Shown here piece by piece: positions 12,425-22,995 of a DNA stretch of 64,000 nucleotides. Made by a program: the position numbers and the translations under genes. Each line of letters begins with the position of its first letter. The first letter of the stretch is position 1. The notes under the pieces were generated by a model. The model searched no databases. It had not been told where the DNA came from and worked only from the letters and a program-made list of their open reading frames with translations. The stretch spans positions 248,001 to 312,000 of the forward strand of contig CAJZBQ010000036.1 of NCBI GenBank assembly GCA_914767885.1, read 5' to 3'. The DNA is from Blepharisma stoltei. Its lineage: Eukaryota; Ciliophora; Heterotrichea; Heterotrichida; Blepharismidae.

Positions 12425-13143
12425 CTGTGCATCAAACAGACTTAATGGCTCCTTTTAACTTCGATAAGTTTCTTTACGTTAAGACCTGCACTATAAATTC
12501 AACAGAGTATGACAATCCTCCTGCTCAAAGCTCATCTGAAATTTGGGAGCCAAGCTCAATGCAAAGTGAAAATGTTAGCAGTCCTGAAAATCTTCATCAA
12601 ATACAAAGAAAGATTGAGTCCCTAATCGATTTTGATTACGCTGACCATGCAGATAGAGTCCTGAACCATGAAAAAGCCAATCAAAATAATTTGGCTATGA
12701 ATGTCGATGAACTTGCTATTAAAAAAATCAAAAAGCACAAAGGAAATTTTAAAATCAAGCTTAAAATGAGAATCATTGAATTCTACGATTCTCATCCAGA
12801 TGCCAAATATGTCGATGTTGGGAAAATATATTTGGGGTGTCCCCATGCACAGTAAAAAGAATAATCACAAAGCATAGAGAAGGTAACCATATTGAAGACA
12901 GAAGAAGCAATAGGCCTCTGAGGCTAAGCAACACAGCATCGCAGGCTTTGACAGAGGCTTGCTTAAATGGTAATCCAACCATTTCAATACCTGAGAGAGT
13001 TTAAAAAGCTGAATAGACAATTAACAGATGAAAAAGTGACTTGCAATCAAGCGTATAAATGCATGAAGAAGCTTGGCTATACATTCAAAAAATGCTGGGA
13101 GCATATAATGAGTGCCATTAGACTTATAGATTTAGGCGATTAA
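12388..13143 (+). pseudogene. Tc1/mariner transposase relic, DNA-binding part only
   Basis: The frame begins in the left inverted repeat (MEVDEPQTHTNI). Around 12770-12860 it encodes a helix-turn-helix typical of Tc1-type transposases: KLKMRIIEFYDSHPDAKYVD, then GKIY, then in another frame GVSPCTVKRIITKHREGN. The frame break (an extra two bases or one missing near 12832) is inside the HTH recognition helix region. Further pieces (GRPxR-like region DRRSNRPLRLSNTA; a second HTH-like stretch TDEKVTCNQAYKCMKKLGYT) follow, with another stop at about 13002. No DDE/D catalytic domain remains. It cannot encode a working transposase. Confidence 0.75.
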
Positions 13144-13199
13144 TTAATAGGGTGAATTTTTTTATAAAATGGCAAAATCTAATCTCAGCCTCCCTCATT

Positions 13200-13815
13200 C
13201 AATTAGGTTGAAACACTTTGCATATTGCAGCCACCTGAGAGTGATGTGCAAAAACAGTGCTTGCTCCGCTCCAGCACTTCTAACAATTTTCCTCAGCACG
13301 ATTTTTCCGAAAAAATAGGGCATCTTTTTCAAGGTTTTTGACTTCCCCCAGAACTTGCAGCAGTGTGATTAAACTGAGCACTTCACATATTGTAGGCACT
13401 TGAGAGTGATGTGCAAAAGCAGCGTTTGCTTTTTACTCTAGCACTTCCAGCAATTTCTCTCAGCACGATTTTTCCGAAAAAATAGGGCATTTTTACTAAG
13501 GTTTTTGACTTCCCCGAGAACTTACAGCAGTGTGATTAAACTGAGCACTTCACATATTGTAGGCACTTGAGAGTGATGTGCAAAAACAGTGCTTGTTCCG
13601 CTCCAGCACTTCTAGCAATTTTTCTCAGCACGATTTTTCCGAAAAAAAGGGTATTTTTTACCAAGGTTTTTGACTTTTCCCAGAACTTGCAGCAGTGTGA
13701 TTAAACTGAGCACTTCACATATTGTAGGAACTTGAGAGTGATGTACAAAAACAGCGTCTGTTTTACTCCAGCACTTTTAGCAATTTTTCTCAGCACGATT
13801 TTTCCGAAAAAAATA
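13200..13815. repeat. Satellite array, four copies of a unit of about 165-169 bp
   Basis: The word CAGCACGATTTTTCCGAAAAA recurs (first 20 bases counted) at about 13293, 13462, 13626 and 13791, and the neighbouring words CACTTCACATATTGTAGG and GAGAGTGATGT recur at the same spacing. The first and last copies are partial or diverged. The array occupies the interior of the inverted-repeat transposon. Confidence 0.85.
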
Positions 13816-13945
13816 GGTATAAATATACATTTTAATAAAATTTGAAAATAAAATTTTGTCTTGTGTGCAGGAGCAATGATTCCCAGTGACAAAAAATTGC
13901 CCAAAGTGCTGATGGACAATCGAAATAAGAAATAATCATATCTCA

Positions 13946-14325
13946 TTATATTTGTGTGTGTTTGAGGTTCATCCACTTCCATTTTCACTTTTTATTTGGT
14001 TTGTCAGATTGATTTGGCTCGGCAGATTAAATAAAAATGGATCGAACACAACAGAATTCAGAGACCCAAGAGGTAAGACTCATTCAGATTTCTCTCTCTT
14101 AAGCAGCTGGGAACCATGATAAAGGGAGCCTTTATGCACTTCTCTCACATATTGGCTATTTCCTCCCTGACTTTGCCATTTGCCCTATCCCCTTTTTGGC
14201 GTCAGCCTATATTTCAACCCAGCCCCTCCACAGTCATAGGGAATCGTCCCATCAATTTATCGAAGGGTTTCTTAGGCTTATGGCCGTCCAGGATTGAGGC
14301 CCAATCTATTAGAGTAGGTGGGCTA
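13946..14325 (-). repeat. Right terminal inverted repeat
   Basis: Near-identical inverted copy of 12045-12424. Its outer end is GGGCTA followed by the TA target duplicate. Confidence 0.9.
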
Positions 14326-14435
14326 TACAATCAATAATTTTCCTTTCCAGTAAAAAATTCACAAATTTTATATTGAACTTAGCGAATTTCTGCTGATTTC
14401 TCTTTAATTCTCTTTTATCTCAAATTTCTAATTAA

Positions 14436-15306
14436 ATGGAGGAAATCCCAACCTTAAAGATTCTTACACTAGGTGATGCCAGCGTTGGCAAAACTTGTAT
14501 CCTTCTCCGATTTTCAGAAGACGAGTTTCCAACCGTAACGATGCCAACTATAGGAATTGAATATAAAACGAAACTTGTGCAAATCCAAGGTGAGCAGGTC
14601 AAGTTACAGGTATGGGACACTGCAGGACAGGAACGCTACCACCGCACACTTGCAAGCACTTTTTACCGTCGCGCAAATGGGATTGTACTCGTTTTTGATT
14701 TGACTGACAGGAATTCTTTAGATCATGTCGAAAATTGGATGAAGCAGATCAGGCAGAAAGCTGATCCCAAAGTTGCAATTATTTTGGTAGGAAATAAAAT
14801 GGATTTAATTGATCAAACTACCTTTCCTGATGGAAAAGCGCTTGCTGATTCTTATGGTATTCCTTTTTTCATGGTGAGTGCTAAGACAGGCAAAAATATT
14901 GCTGACACCCCTCTTAAAATTGGAACAAAATATCCTGCTCTAGTTAATTTTTTTAATATTAAAACAATATAAATTGAATGAAATCTTTTTTGGATTTAAA
15001 TTTATTTTATAAAAAATTAATTCAATAAATTAATCAAGTCAGTGTGAAAACTGTTTAAATTGAATTTTACTCGAACTTTTCCATTTATTATATCAAACTA
15101 TTACCTCTATTTAAAAATATCAAAAAACGAAATTTTGCCTATAATTAGTTCCAATCTAAAGGAGGGGTGAGGTTTATAATACTTTGTCAGATATGATCGT
15201 AAGGCAAGATCCCACAGTTTTGCAAGGAAATAATGCACCACCTGCAACAGTCCATGTCAGGACTCCTCCTGTTGTGCAAAAGAAAGATACTATGTGCTGC
15301 AAATAA
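14436..15306 (+). CDS. Rab-family small GTPase (Rab8/Rab1-like), interrupted by a C-rich element
   Basis: A vesicle-traffic GTPase. G-motifs in order: GDASVGKT (P-loop), T in MPTIGIEYKTK (switch I), WDTAGQE (G3, Trp as UGG here), NKMD (G4) and SAKTGKN (G5). The frame is broken right after GKNIA by a 265-bp element (14906-15170). Keeping one of its flanking TGA triplets gives GKNIAEVYNTLSDMIVRQ and continues to a tail with the prenylation cysteines (KKDTMCCK, stop 15304-15306). The resulting length is 606 nt (201 aa), the normal Rab size. A gene prediction on raw sequence would give a false 178-aa protein without a lipid anchor. The exact Rab class is not resolved. Confidence 0.9.
14906..15170. 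mobile_element. C-rich-ended element (TTAAATTGGAAC family) inside the Rab8-like gene
   Basis: The left end CACCCCTCTTAAAATTGGAA and the right end (inverted) CCCCTCCTTTAGATTGGAAC form the inverted repeat. The flanks are TGA at 14903-14905 and TGA at 15168-15170. Removing 265 bp restores the Rab frame exactly. Same family as 40445-40751 and 47881-48374. Confidence 0.85.
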
Positions 15307-15458
15307 TGATTAAGCTATAGATAAACATTAAGCTATGTAGAAAACATTATAAATATTATTTTAGTGGGATTAAGATCAAAATGGCAAAATAAATATTTAA
15401 AATTTATGCTATAGGTATTAAATCGGCAAAAAACGATTTAGCTTGACTCTATTATTAA

Positions 15459-16510
15459 TTATGAACAGCATTTTTTTTCTTTTGCAACTCCAGGCATATA
15501 AATAAAATGGCATTCAGTTCGAGAGAAATTAGCTCTGCTAATTTTCTCTCCCTCATGGAATTTTATTTATAGGGTTAGGTTTTCACTCGAGAACTTCTGG
15601 ACAGCAATAGCGGTTTAACTCTGGGGATAACCAGAGGAACTGCTCCTCAGTCCTCTCAAGATTCGGGGTTTTACCTCTCAGCACATCTCCACGGGAAGAT
15701 GACCCTTAGGCGGAACACGCGCAGGAGCTGATTCGAGACAAGGGCGACGGCATCGCGCCGGGTGAGACGTGCAGCAAGGCTGGTGAAGCAGGAGTTGATA
15801 GAAGGCTTGGCCAGGGCTGACCTGTTCCAAGATGGCTCGCCTACGTCACTAGTTTTGCCATAGGTCCTTTTTGGGCTGCGGCACTAGACACCTTAAACAC
15901 CAGATAATTAAGTAAGTAAGTAAGCAACTCCAGGCTGCTGGCTTACAGCTGACGTCACTCTAATAGAGCCTCTTTTCTCTCTTGTCACTATACTTCTGTT
16001 ATCCTTAATTTTAATAGCAATTTCTTTAAATAATTGTTCAATCCCATATCTCGTTTTTGCGCTTGTTTTTTTATAAATTGCTCCAATAGACTCTGCAAAG
16101 CTTTTGGCTTCTTCCATTTCGACTTGTTCTTTTTCAACTAAATCTTCTTTATTTCCTGCAATTGCAACAATTAGGTTTTTGGGTCCTTGCTCAACTAACT
16201 CTTTGTGCCAATTTTTCATTGCTTCATAAGATTTTCTGTTTGTGATATCATAGACTAGGATAGCTGCAACTGCTTCTGCATAATACATTCTTGCTAAAGA
16301 ATGGTATCGCTCCTGTCCTGCTGTGTCTCATATGCCAAATTTTATAGTCCCTTCACTTAGATTCACGATTTTTGAAAGAAATGAGGCTCCTATTGTAGGC
16401 TCAATGTCACTGTGATAAGTATCTGCTACAAATCGCAATACAATGCTAGATTTACCAACACCTGCTTCTCCAAGCAGAACAACTTTGGCTTGAGCTGAAT
16501 TGTCATCCAT
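15459..16510 (-). CDS. Rab5-like GTPase with its prenylation tail split off by a retroposon
   Basis: An early-endosome-type GTPase. Motifs: GEAGVGKSS, T in EPTIGASFLSK, WDTAGQERYHSLARMYYAEA (Trp from UGA, a universal Rab position and strong evidence for the code), NKED and SAKT. The C-terminal region runs to VSQQPGV, where a 428-bp retroposon (15496-15923) intervenes. Beyond it the frame resumes as AKEKKCCS and stop (15459-15461), giving the double-cysteine geranylgeranylation motif. Without the insertion the coding length is 612 nt (203 aa). If the insertion stayed, the protein would read into it and lose its membrane anchor. Rab5/Rab22 class is inferred from the effector-region and tail pattern. 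Confidence 0.88.
15496..15923 (+). mobile_element. SINE-like retroposon, family A, inside the Rab5-like gene
   Basis: Flanked by the exact 12-bp duplication GCAACTCCAGGC (15484-15495, 15924-15935). It starts with the family-A head (ATAAATAAAATGGC, hairpins) and ends in the tail AATTAAGTAAGTAAGTAA. It lies antisense to the host gene. Its 3' half matches the 38257-38657 copy, while its 5' half matches all family-A copies. Confidence 0.88.
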
Positions 16511-16731
16511 GATTGTTTTTCTACTCCAAAGTCATTATGGAAATATTTTTTATTGTTTTCCCAAAGCTAACGAGTGAATTAAATAACTCAAGCCTAATTC
16601 TAACGATAATAGAAACTTGTTTATTTCTGTTACAAGTCTCAAGATTAATCCTTATCTGAATTTTCCTGCGCCATTAGATAGATTATTCCTCATTTATTCA
16701 ATTTTCTTAAATTTAAGTCACCTTTTTCTTA

Positions 16732-17272
16732 CTCCCCCCCCATCCTTGATCGAACGATTGACTGTAAAAATTCCTTAAAATTGGGGAAATTAACCCCCAT
16801 CCTTGATCGAACGATTTTCATATCATAGCAAATTTTTTTATATATATAAAAATATATTATTTATCAAAAGCTTGGGAAGATGCACATAATGAAGTTTGTT
16901 TTCAGAGACTTTAAGACGACAGAAAGCTTCAAAATCAACCATTCGAAGTGATTTAGTCATAACCTAGGCTTAAAAACTTAATAATCTAATAAACTAGAGT
17001 TTTTTAAAATTTTTAAAAAAAAAAATTAATTTAATAAGAAACAAATTAAAATTTATACAGTTTAAAGGGGTAACTAATAAATCAAAATATTAAAAATTGA
17101 TATTTTATGAAATTAATTCAATTTTTTGCTGTAAAAATAATTATTAAATACTCTTCACCCTCTTATTTAAAAGTAATATATATATATTTTTTATTTTTAT
17201 AAATTTTTTTTTTAACCCCCATCCTTGATCGAACGATGGCGAGTCGTTCGATCAAGGATGGGGGGGGAGTTA
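16732..17272. mobile_element. C-rich-ended element with four copies of ATCCTTGATCGAACGAT
   Basis: 541 bp with TTA on both sides (16729-16731, 17270-17272). The 17-nt word ATCCTTGATCGAACGAT follows the C-run at the left end, recurs after AACCCCC at about 16798 and again at about 17221, and is inverted at the right end (one mismatch) before GGGGGGGGAG. It is intergenic, between the Rab5 start and the gene at 17328. The interior is AT-rich without a coding frame. Confidence 0.85.
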
Positions 17273-17327
17273 GCAATTTGAAATAAGAAGCAGCCAAAAA
17301 AATAACCATTGATGGAGATAGAATAAT

Positions 17328-18395
17328 ATGAAAGCAGAGCCAAACCCTAACAAGATCAACAACCAATTCAACGATCGTGTGAGTTCGTCTAATTTAACGC
17401 TTGGTCGCCTCTTAAAACAGCTCAAAGCTGAAAGCACGACCAGTAGCCGTTCCTCTACAACAAGCCTCTGTGGCGATCAACTTCTTAAGTTCCGTGAGCT
17501 TTACCAAAACCTTGAGTCTGGCTCCTTGACCAAAGACAAATTCTCCCAAGCCATTCGTGAAGACCCACAGTTCAAGCCAAACAATAAATTCGACAAAGTT
17601 TTAGAAAACCCTCATCGCACTTATACTGAACTGCTCAATACAGTTCGGGCTCCACAAGAAACTACTCAATCAGGCTTCTTTGACAACCCTCGCTGCCAAA
17701 GATTCCTCAGCTCAAGCTCTTTGACCACTTTAGGCTCCCAGCGACTTACAAAGCCAAAAATCGAGAACCCAGAATCTTCAATTAGGGACGTAAATTATGA
17801 TGAACTGTCAGACAAAATAAAGTTGTACTCGTGTGGAGGGATGGACAGATCAGAATTTATGAATTATTTGTCAGAAAAGCATATTCCTATCACCTTGGAG
17901 CTTGAAAGAGACATAAGAGAGCATGAAACCACCAAATCTGTCGGGTACCAAAGGATAGGGAGATGCATATTTAATTCCTTAAACCAAGATGAAGCAACCA
18001 CAAGGCTCGCGGGAAACCCGAATCAGAAAGACCCAAATACCTTTAGATACTTGAGCAATCCGAATGTAGTCCAAGGAACGCCAGTTACCAAAGAAAAAAT
18101 GAAAGAAGAGCTACTGCAAAAAGAATATGACAAAGTTGGCACTGGCATGTATGTCACTCATAAAGGAAAAGCCAAGCCAACTTATCAGGATAATGGAGAG
18201 CTGACTGTGTGAAACCCTGAGAAGAAGGTTCAGACTGAAGTGAAAGAGCTTGACCACTTGTAAGATTTATTTAGAAAATCCTCTGATTTCTTTACTTGGC
18301 AAGGAGATGTAGAAGACAACTCGGTATCGAGAAAAGCCAAAATAGACCATGTTGCTGCTCAGAATTCAGGTAACTTTATAGGATGGAGAGATTAA
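17328..18395 (+). CDS. Hypothetical conserved-looking protein with one 15-nt intron
   Basis: A polar, basic protein of 350 aa. The N-terminal 60 residues are Ser/Asn/Thr-rich (low complexity). The middle has repeated KFRELYQNLESG...LTKDKFSQ and DELSDKIKLYSCGGMDRSEFM segments that resemble each other (an EF-hand-like or helical repeat pattern without clear calcium ligands). A UGA after GELTV reads as Trp (WNPEKK). A 15-nt intron (18260-18274) must be spliced to avoid the stop and continue to KSSDFFTWQGDVED... ending GWRD. I do not recognise the family. The pattern suggests a structural or cytoskeletal protein, but that is a guess. Confidence 0.75.
18260..18274 (+). other. 15-nt spliceosomal intron
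   Basis: GTAAGATTTATTTAG. Splicing turns an apparent stop (TTG TAA) into TTA and keeps the downstream frame open. Confidence 0.85.
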
Positions 18396-18507
18396 GCTTA
18401 ATTTAAATAGCTATTAAAATTATTTTTAGTTTGGCTGTAATTATTATAATATAACATTCTTGCATCCTTCAAAAGAATCAAAATCCTCTAATTTCAAGAT
18501 ATATACA

Positions 18508-18852
18508 TTATTTTAAGTAAGATATCGTTGGCAGCTTCAGCCTCATTATTTTCCTATGCATATTTTTCTTTTTCTTTTTGCATTCAAAATATATTTTTGT
18601 ATGAATGTCAATAGGACTAATTTCTCCATGATTCAGCGAAATATCTTGTGGCGACATCATAGCCTGAATCATTTTTCGTTTTTTCATAAAATCCTTTAAA
18701 GGTTCTAAATCCCCTTCTTTATGGCTGAGCATAGCACCAGCAAAAGACTTCGGAGAAATAACTTCTGGCAGTTCTACTGAAAATGATTTTATATGAGATG
18801 GCATGCTTTCATCTCTATAATATCTCTGTATCGATCTTCTTGAAAAATCCAT
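18508..18852 (-). CDS. Small hypothetical protein, 114 aa
   Basis: An open frame from ATG at 18852, starting only 6 bp beyond the stop of the RRP45 gene on the same strand, ending in TAA. Basic, with a Lys-rich C-terminus (ECKKKKKNMHRKIMRLK) and a short Met/Phe-rich centre. No known domain is recognised. The tight spacing is in keeping with other neighbours in this window but does not indicate an operon. Confidence 0.55.
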   Translation of the reverse strand: MDFSRRSIQRYYRDESMPSHIKSFSVELPEVISPKSFAGAMLSHKEGDLEPLKDFMKKRKMIQAMMSPQDISLNHGEISPIDIHTKIYFECKKKKKNMHRKIMRLKLPTISYLK

Positions 18853-18858
18853 TTAATT

Positions 18859-19884
18859 TTAGTTACTAATTAGGTCTTCCACCAGCCTATCAGCCCTCTC
18901 TGCATTTATTTCGAATTGTTCTGGCTCTATATCTTTTGCGGCCTCTAAAGCAGTTCTAATGCTTTTGGTTATGTCCTTCACTTTGAGCCTCGCAACCTCA
19001 ATGCATTCCATTAGCAGCGAAGCACCAACACAAGCTGCTCCAGTTTTCTGTAATGTCAGAATATCTCCATAGATGTTCATACTTATCATCAAGCGGCCTT
19101 CTAAGACTGATTCTTCTTTTATCAAAGGATCAAGTATGATGATTCCGTCAGATAAAAAGCCAAAAGTAATGCAAATAGGGAGGAAATGTAAGCTGAGGGG
19201 CTTGTATTTTGGCAAAAATTGAAGATCTCCACTAGGGAGGATTTTAGTTTCTGGAATTCGTGTGTGGGAAAGGCTCAGCAAAGCAGCAATAGTGCATGCA
19301 TCTAATAAATTACCATTGTGTGATGTACCTTAATATAAAGAATAAAAAGTCTCTACTATTAGCCGTTATCATATTTATTATATGAAAATAGGATAACTTC
19401 TTGCCAATATGAATGCTTTTATTTAGATAATTAGGTATAAAATATGCAAGTGAACTTGGATATTTCATGCATACTTTCCTGAGTAAATGCATAAAGACTC
19501 AACGTTTAATGCATTAGCTCGCTTAAGCGTTTTTTCAAGCAAACGCTCGATCTCCTGAGAGATTTCATTGCGGATGCGCCTATTTTTGTTTGATAAGGTG
19601 GATCCTAATATTTGTTCAAAATTTGGATGGGCCATCGGCAGGAAATTAACTGTAAAAGTAAAAAATCCTTCATGTGGGCGATCTGCATATGGTTTATCTA
19701 TAAAAGCATTCACACATGCGTAAACCAAGGTATCTCCTAAAGCAACTTCACAGCTTCCACGCTTGTTGTGAAATTGAACTGAAAGTCTCCTATAATCATA
19801 AAGACCACGCCCATCAAGACGCTGCTTTGACTCTTTAATTGCAAGTAAAATAAAATTCCTTTCATTAGTCGACAAATCTTCCAT
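18859..19884 (-). CDS. EXOSC9: Exosome core subunit RRP45 (EXOSC9), interrupted by a TA-bounded insertion
   Basis: An RNase-PH-fold subunit of the RNA-degrading exosome ring. The first RNase PH domain includes IKESKQRLDGRGLYDYR, GSCEVALGDTLVYACV and ANALNVESLCIYSGKYAW (Trp from UGA). The second part includes NGNLLDACTIAALLSL, PLSLHFLPICITFGF and ILDPLIKEESVLEG. Between VHLH and TSHNGNLLD lies a 117-bp AT-rich insertion (19328-19444) with stops. Removing it with one TA gives a 909-nt frame (302 aa), a normal size for the core of this family. The residues follow the human and yeast family pattern closely. Firm identification. Confidence 0.9.
19328..19444. mobile_element. 117-bp TA-bounded IES candidate in RRP45
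   Basis: Flanked by TA at 19326-19327 and 19443-19444. AT-rich with stops in all useful frames. Exact removal joins VHLH to TSHNGN in frame, the expected position in RRP45. Confidence 0.75.
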
Positions 19885-20792
19885 TATTGGAATAATTAAT
19901 CCATATTAGAGCTCTGAGAGGTAAAATGAAGTGTAAATTGGTGAATTGGAAAATACTACATTGATTTTTTTTTTTTTTCATTTTTCCAGTAAAGTGACTG
20001 AATATTTCAAAAAAATTTTTTAGTATTGAGGAACCTAACGATGAAAAAGGAAGTTAAAAAGAACGTAACCGTCCTAATCCGCACAAAACACGTGGAAAAA
20101 ACAGCATAGAAAAAATACCTTCAGGAGCAAATTATATTAAGCAGAGTAATAGCAGGCTGACATTAAATATATTAATAAAATCGTTGTCTTCTAACTAAAT
20201 TTAAATAAAGATATCTGTAAATGAATACAAAAATAGTATAGTGCATATAATATAATTGTTATCAAAACTTAATTTTAAATAGTATGAAAAACTACACAGT
20301 GAAAAGATAAAAGCATAAAACCAGATTATATTGAGTACTTAAAAACTTATGATAATAAGCACATGAAATAAATTTATGAATAAATTTATATCAAATCAGA
20401 CACAAAAGGCATGCTGTTTGGTCAAAATTTCAACATTATGTGTTTTTAACCTTACTTTGTAGTTTTACTTTTCCACCGTTATGCTTTTTAATACTAAAAA
20501 CTTTTTCAGTCACTTTTGACAAAAAAAAACAGGTAAAAAAATATCAATATAGTTTTGGCCGCCTCAACCGTGTAAATTGACAGTTTATCAATATTAATAG
20601 CTACTAATTATGAATAATTTTAATAACAATAAAAATTGCCAATTTTTATCGATTTAACTGTATAAACTATTACCTGTATAAAGAAATCAATCTAGATCCT
20701 TTTCTGCAATAAGCATAACTATAATCCCAAATCAAATATTGTTAAACATAATAAAATAAATCTAGAATAATTAATTTAGGAGTAATTTAAAC
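19885..20792. other. AT-rich intergenic region, nothing recognised
   Basis: About 900 bp without an open frame of note. It contains a T-run near 19965 and scattered inverted AT words, but no element ends of the families described here. Confidence 0.5.
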
Positions 20793-22835
20793 TTAAAACA
20801 GCTCGCAGAATCTTTTTGCTCTCACCCCATGCGCTGCTCCAAACTGTCGCAGCAATTCTAGTACTTCAGTTTGTTTATTCAGTTCAGCTAAATCAAGCGG
20901 TGTATACCCTCCATCACAAACAGGTGACAGCGCTGCTCCAAAATGTATCAATTCTGAAGCGACTTGCTTATGACCATTATGTGCAGCTTGATGTAATGCA
21001 GTTCTCGCTGTTTTATCTCTTTTATTAATAAGTGCACCATGCTCACACAAATAAGACAGCAGCCCTGAATGTCCACAGGAAGAGGCTGAAATTAATGCAG
21101 TCCATCCAAAATGGTCTTCAGAATTTATATCAAACCCAGCCTCTACAAGCCTTTTTAGCAGTTTTTGGGTATTTCTTTCAGCTGCCAATACTATTAATGG
21201 TTTATGGCATTCATTTCCAATAACTGGAATTTTCGAGCCAATTTTCCCTTGACAAACCACCTTTTCTAAGATTTCCTTTTCCAAATCTATAATTCCTTTA
21301 GGTAATAAATGATCAATTATCATTAATACTAAATCTTCTCTTTTTTTTATTATATAAAACTGTGCAGCTTCATACATTAGGTCTTCAGGAAACATAAAAA
21401 CTTCAGAGTATTCTGGAGATAATGCCATATCAAGGATATCAGGGCTTGATATCAGAATATTTGGATGGTGGGGGCATTTAAATAGAGGAACTGAGTTTTC
21501 TAGCAAAAAACTAAACATTTCTTTTTTGCCGCTGTTTGCAGTTGCACATACAGGGTTGCAGTACTTTTCATTATACAAGTTTTTTGTTTGCAATTGATGG
21601 TCAAAAAATAGCTGAAAAATCGAAATATCCCCTTTAGATGCTGCAAAAGTGGTTGCTGGAATTTCTGAAGGATCTGAAAATATAACAGGGCAAATATCAG
21701 CTCCACATCTTATTAATAAATCAGCAAGTCCTGTATATCCTGCAGAAATGGCAACATTTAGCAGAGTTTTTTCATAGTCATTTGAATGGTAGCACAAATC
21801 TAAGCCGTGCCTAATCAAGATCCTAAAAGTTTCTACTAATAAATTTTCATCTGTACTATGCCTAATAAACTGCATCGGTGGATAATTCCACACGTCTTTT
21901 CCTAAATTGTTAGAAGGATGGCACATTAAATCGACATCCCCTCCGAAATCAAGTCACTCCTCTAATCTTTGTAAATCAGCTTCTTCTTTTAGCTCATAAA
22001 GCATTTCTCCTACACTTGCGTCAACAATTTCTATTCCACAGCCCATTAAAAATTCGATTACTTTTGGCAAGACATCTGTAACGAAAATGACTTTAAGCTG
22101 AGAGCCGGATAAGCAGTCTTTAAGCTCGTTAAAAATTACGTCTAAGTGTTCAAGCATTGGGCAGTACATTACATCAAGAATTTCAAGTTTTTTAAGACTC
22201 CTGAGGATATCTTTGAAATTCAGAAGTGTGGTATGTGTATTTCCTGCATAAAGCTTTTTTAAATTGGTGAAAGTTTTGACTAAGCTTTCATAGCCTAAAA
22301 ATGCATTTCTATTATTGGAAATTAGAAAACTTTTTTTCATATTGATGTATTTTTTAATATAAAAAATTATTTATAAATACCTTACTCTGGAAAATCGCAG
22401 TTCCTCAAGTAAAAACTCAATATCTTCATCTGGGTCTTTGGACTGCAAATCAGTTTTATAAGTATAAATAGAGCTTCAAAGCTGTCCCAAGCTGATATTA
22501 TTATTTGTGAGATTAAGTTTCAACAATCTAGGCTGCAGTATAATAATCTTTGATAATTCTGTGTCGTTTATATTTATATTACGCAAATCAAGTGAAGATA
22601 GCTTTCAAGGAATCTGATGTTTTTCAGATTTGTCAAATAGGCGGATCACTGTTCCCGCATGAAGATTTCCAGGTTGGCTTTTTTGATTTTTTGAGCCTTG
22701 GAATGAAAAATAGTGATCTGCAATTTCAATGGCATGCTTTCACTTCTTACACACTAATGAAAGCTGAATTACCTCGTCAAATGGGCCGACTGCACTGAGA
22801 ATTAAAGAAAGAATTGGGATTGGAACTTTTTCCAT
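20793..22835 (-). CDS. F-box/leucine-rich/ankyrin repeat protein 1
   Basis: Starts MEKVPIPILSLILSAVG with an F-box-like segment (LVCKKWKHAIE, Trp from UGA). It continues with leucine-rich stretches (SLDLRNININDTELSKIII; LLKLNLTNNNIS; TNLKKLYAGNTHT; LEILDVMYCPMLEHLDVIF) and then at least seven ankyrin repeats (e.g. DHFGWTALISASSCGHSGL; DKTARTALHQAAHNGHKQVA; DGGYTPLDLAELNK). A UGA Trp (LEEWLDFGGDVDLM) links the LRR and ankyrin parts. One in-frame TAA (22371-22373) remains inside a 45-bp AT-rich stretch just before KKSFLISNN; it may be a very short excised segment or a non-canonical intron (GTAAGGTATTTATAA), which I could not settle. Such proteins usually select substrates for ubiquitin ligases. 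Confidence 0.75.
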
Positions 22836-22995
22836 TTATAACTAATGTTTAAATTTTGTTTCGATTATTAAATATCTCGTTGAATTAATATTAAAAACAT
22901 AAATTAATAATAGCATTTCTCAAAGTATAAAATAATAAAAAAATTGCATTTTAACACTAAATTAAATAGCCTGATCCTTATTGATAAAATAGCAT

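Larger units (their letters stand above)
12045..14325. mobile_element. Tc1/mariner-like transposon with 380-bp terminal inverted repeats
   Basis: The ends are near-perfect inverted repeats of about 380 bp starting TAGCCCACCTACTCTAATAG, flanked by TA at 12043-12044 and 14326-14327, the target site of Tc1/mariner transposases. Inside are a broken transposase-like frame (12388-13143) and a satellite array (13200-13815) where a catalytic domain would be expected. It lies between the importin start and the Rab8-like gene, not in a gene. It is probably non-autonomous. Confidence 0.85.

Noticed and set aside
13200-13815. CRISPR-like array
   Set aside because: Units of about 166 bp are directly adjacent satellites without unique spacers, inside a transposon.
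12042-14337. The same 64-73 aa frame seen in both halves of this region
   Set aside because: It is a chance frame in the long inverted repeats; both copies are the same DNA.
20032-20110. Possible short coding region in the 19.9-20.8 kb gap
   Set aside because: The frame is interrupted and AT-rich without any recognisable motif.
22342-22384. 43-bp TA-bounded insertion in F-box/LRR/ankyrin gene 1
   Set aside because: Removal would shift the frame (43 is not a multiple of three), although the in-frame TAA still needs an explanation.
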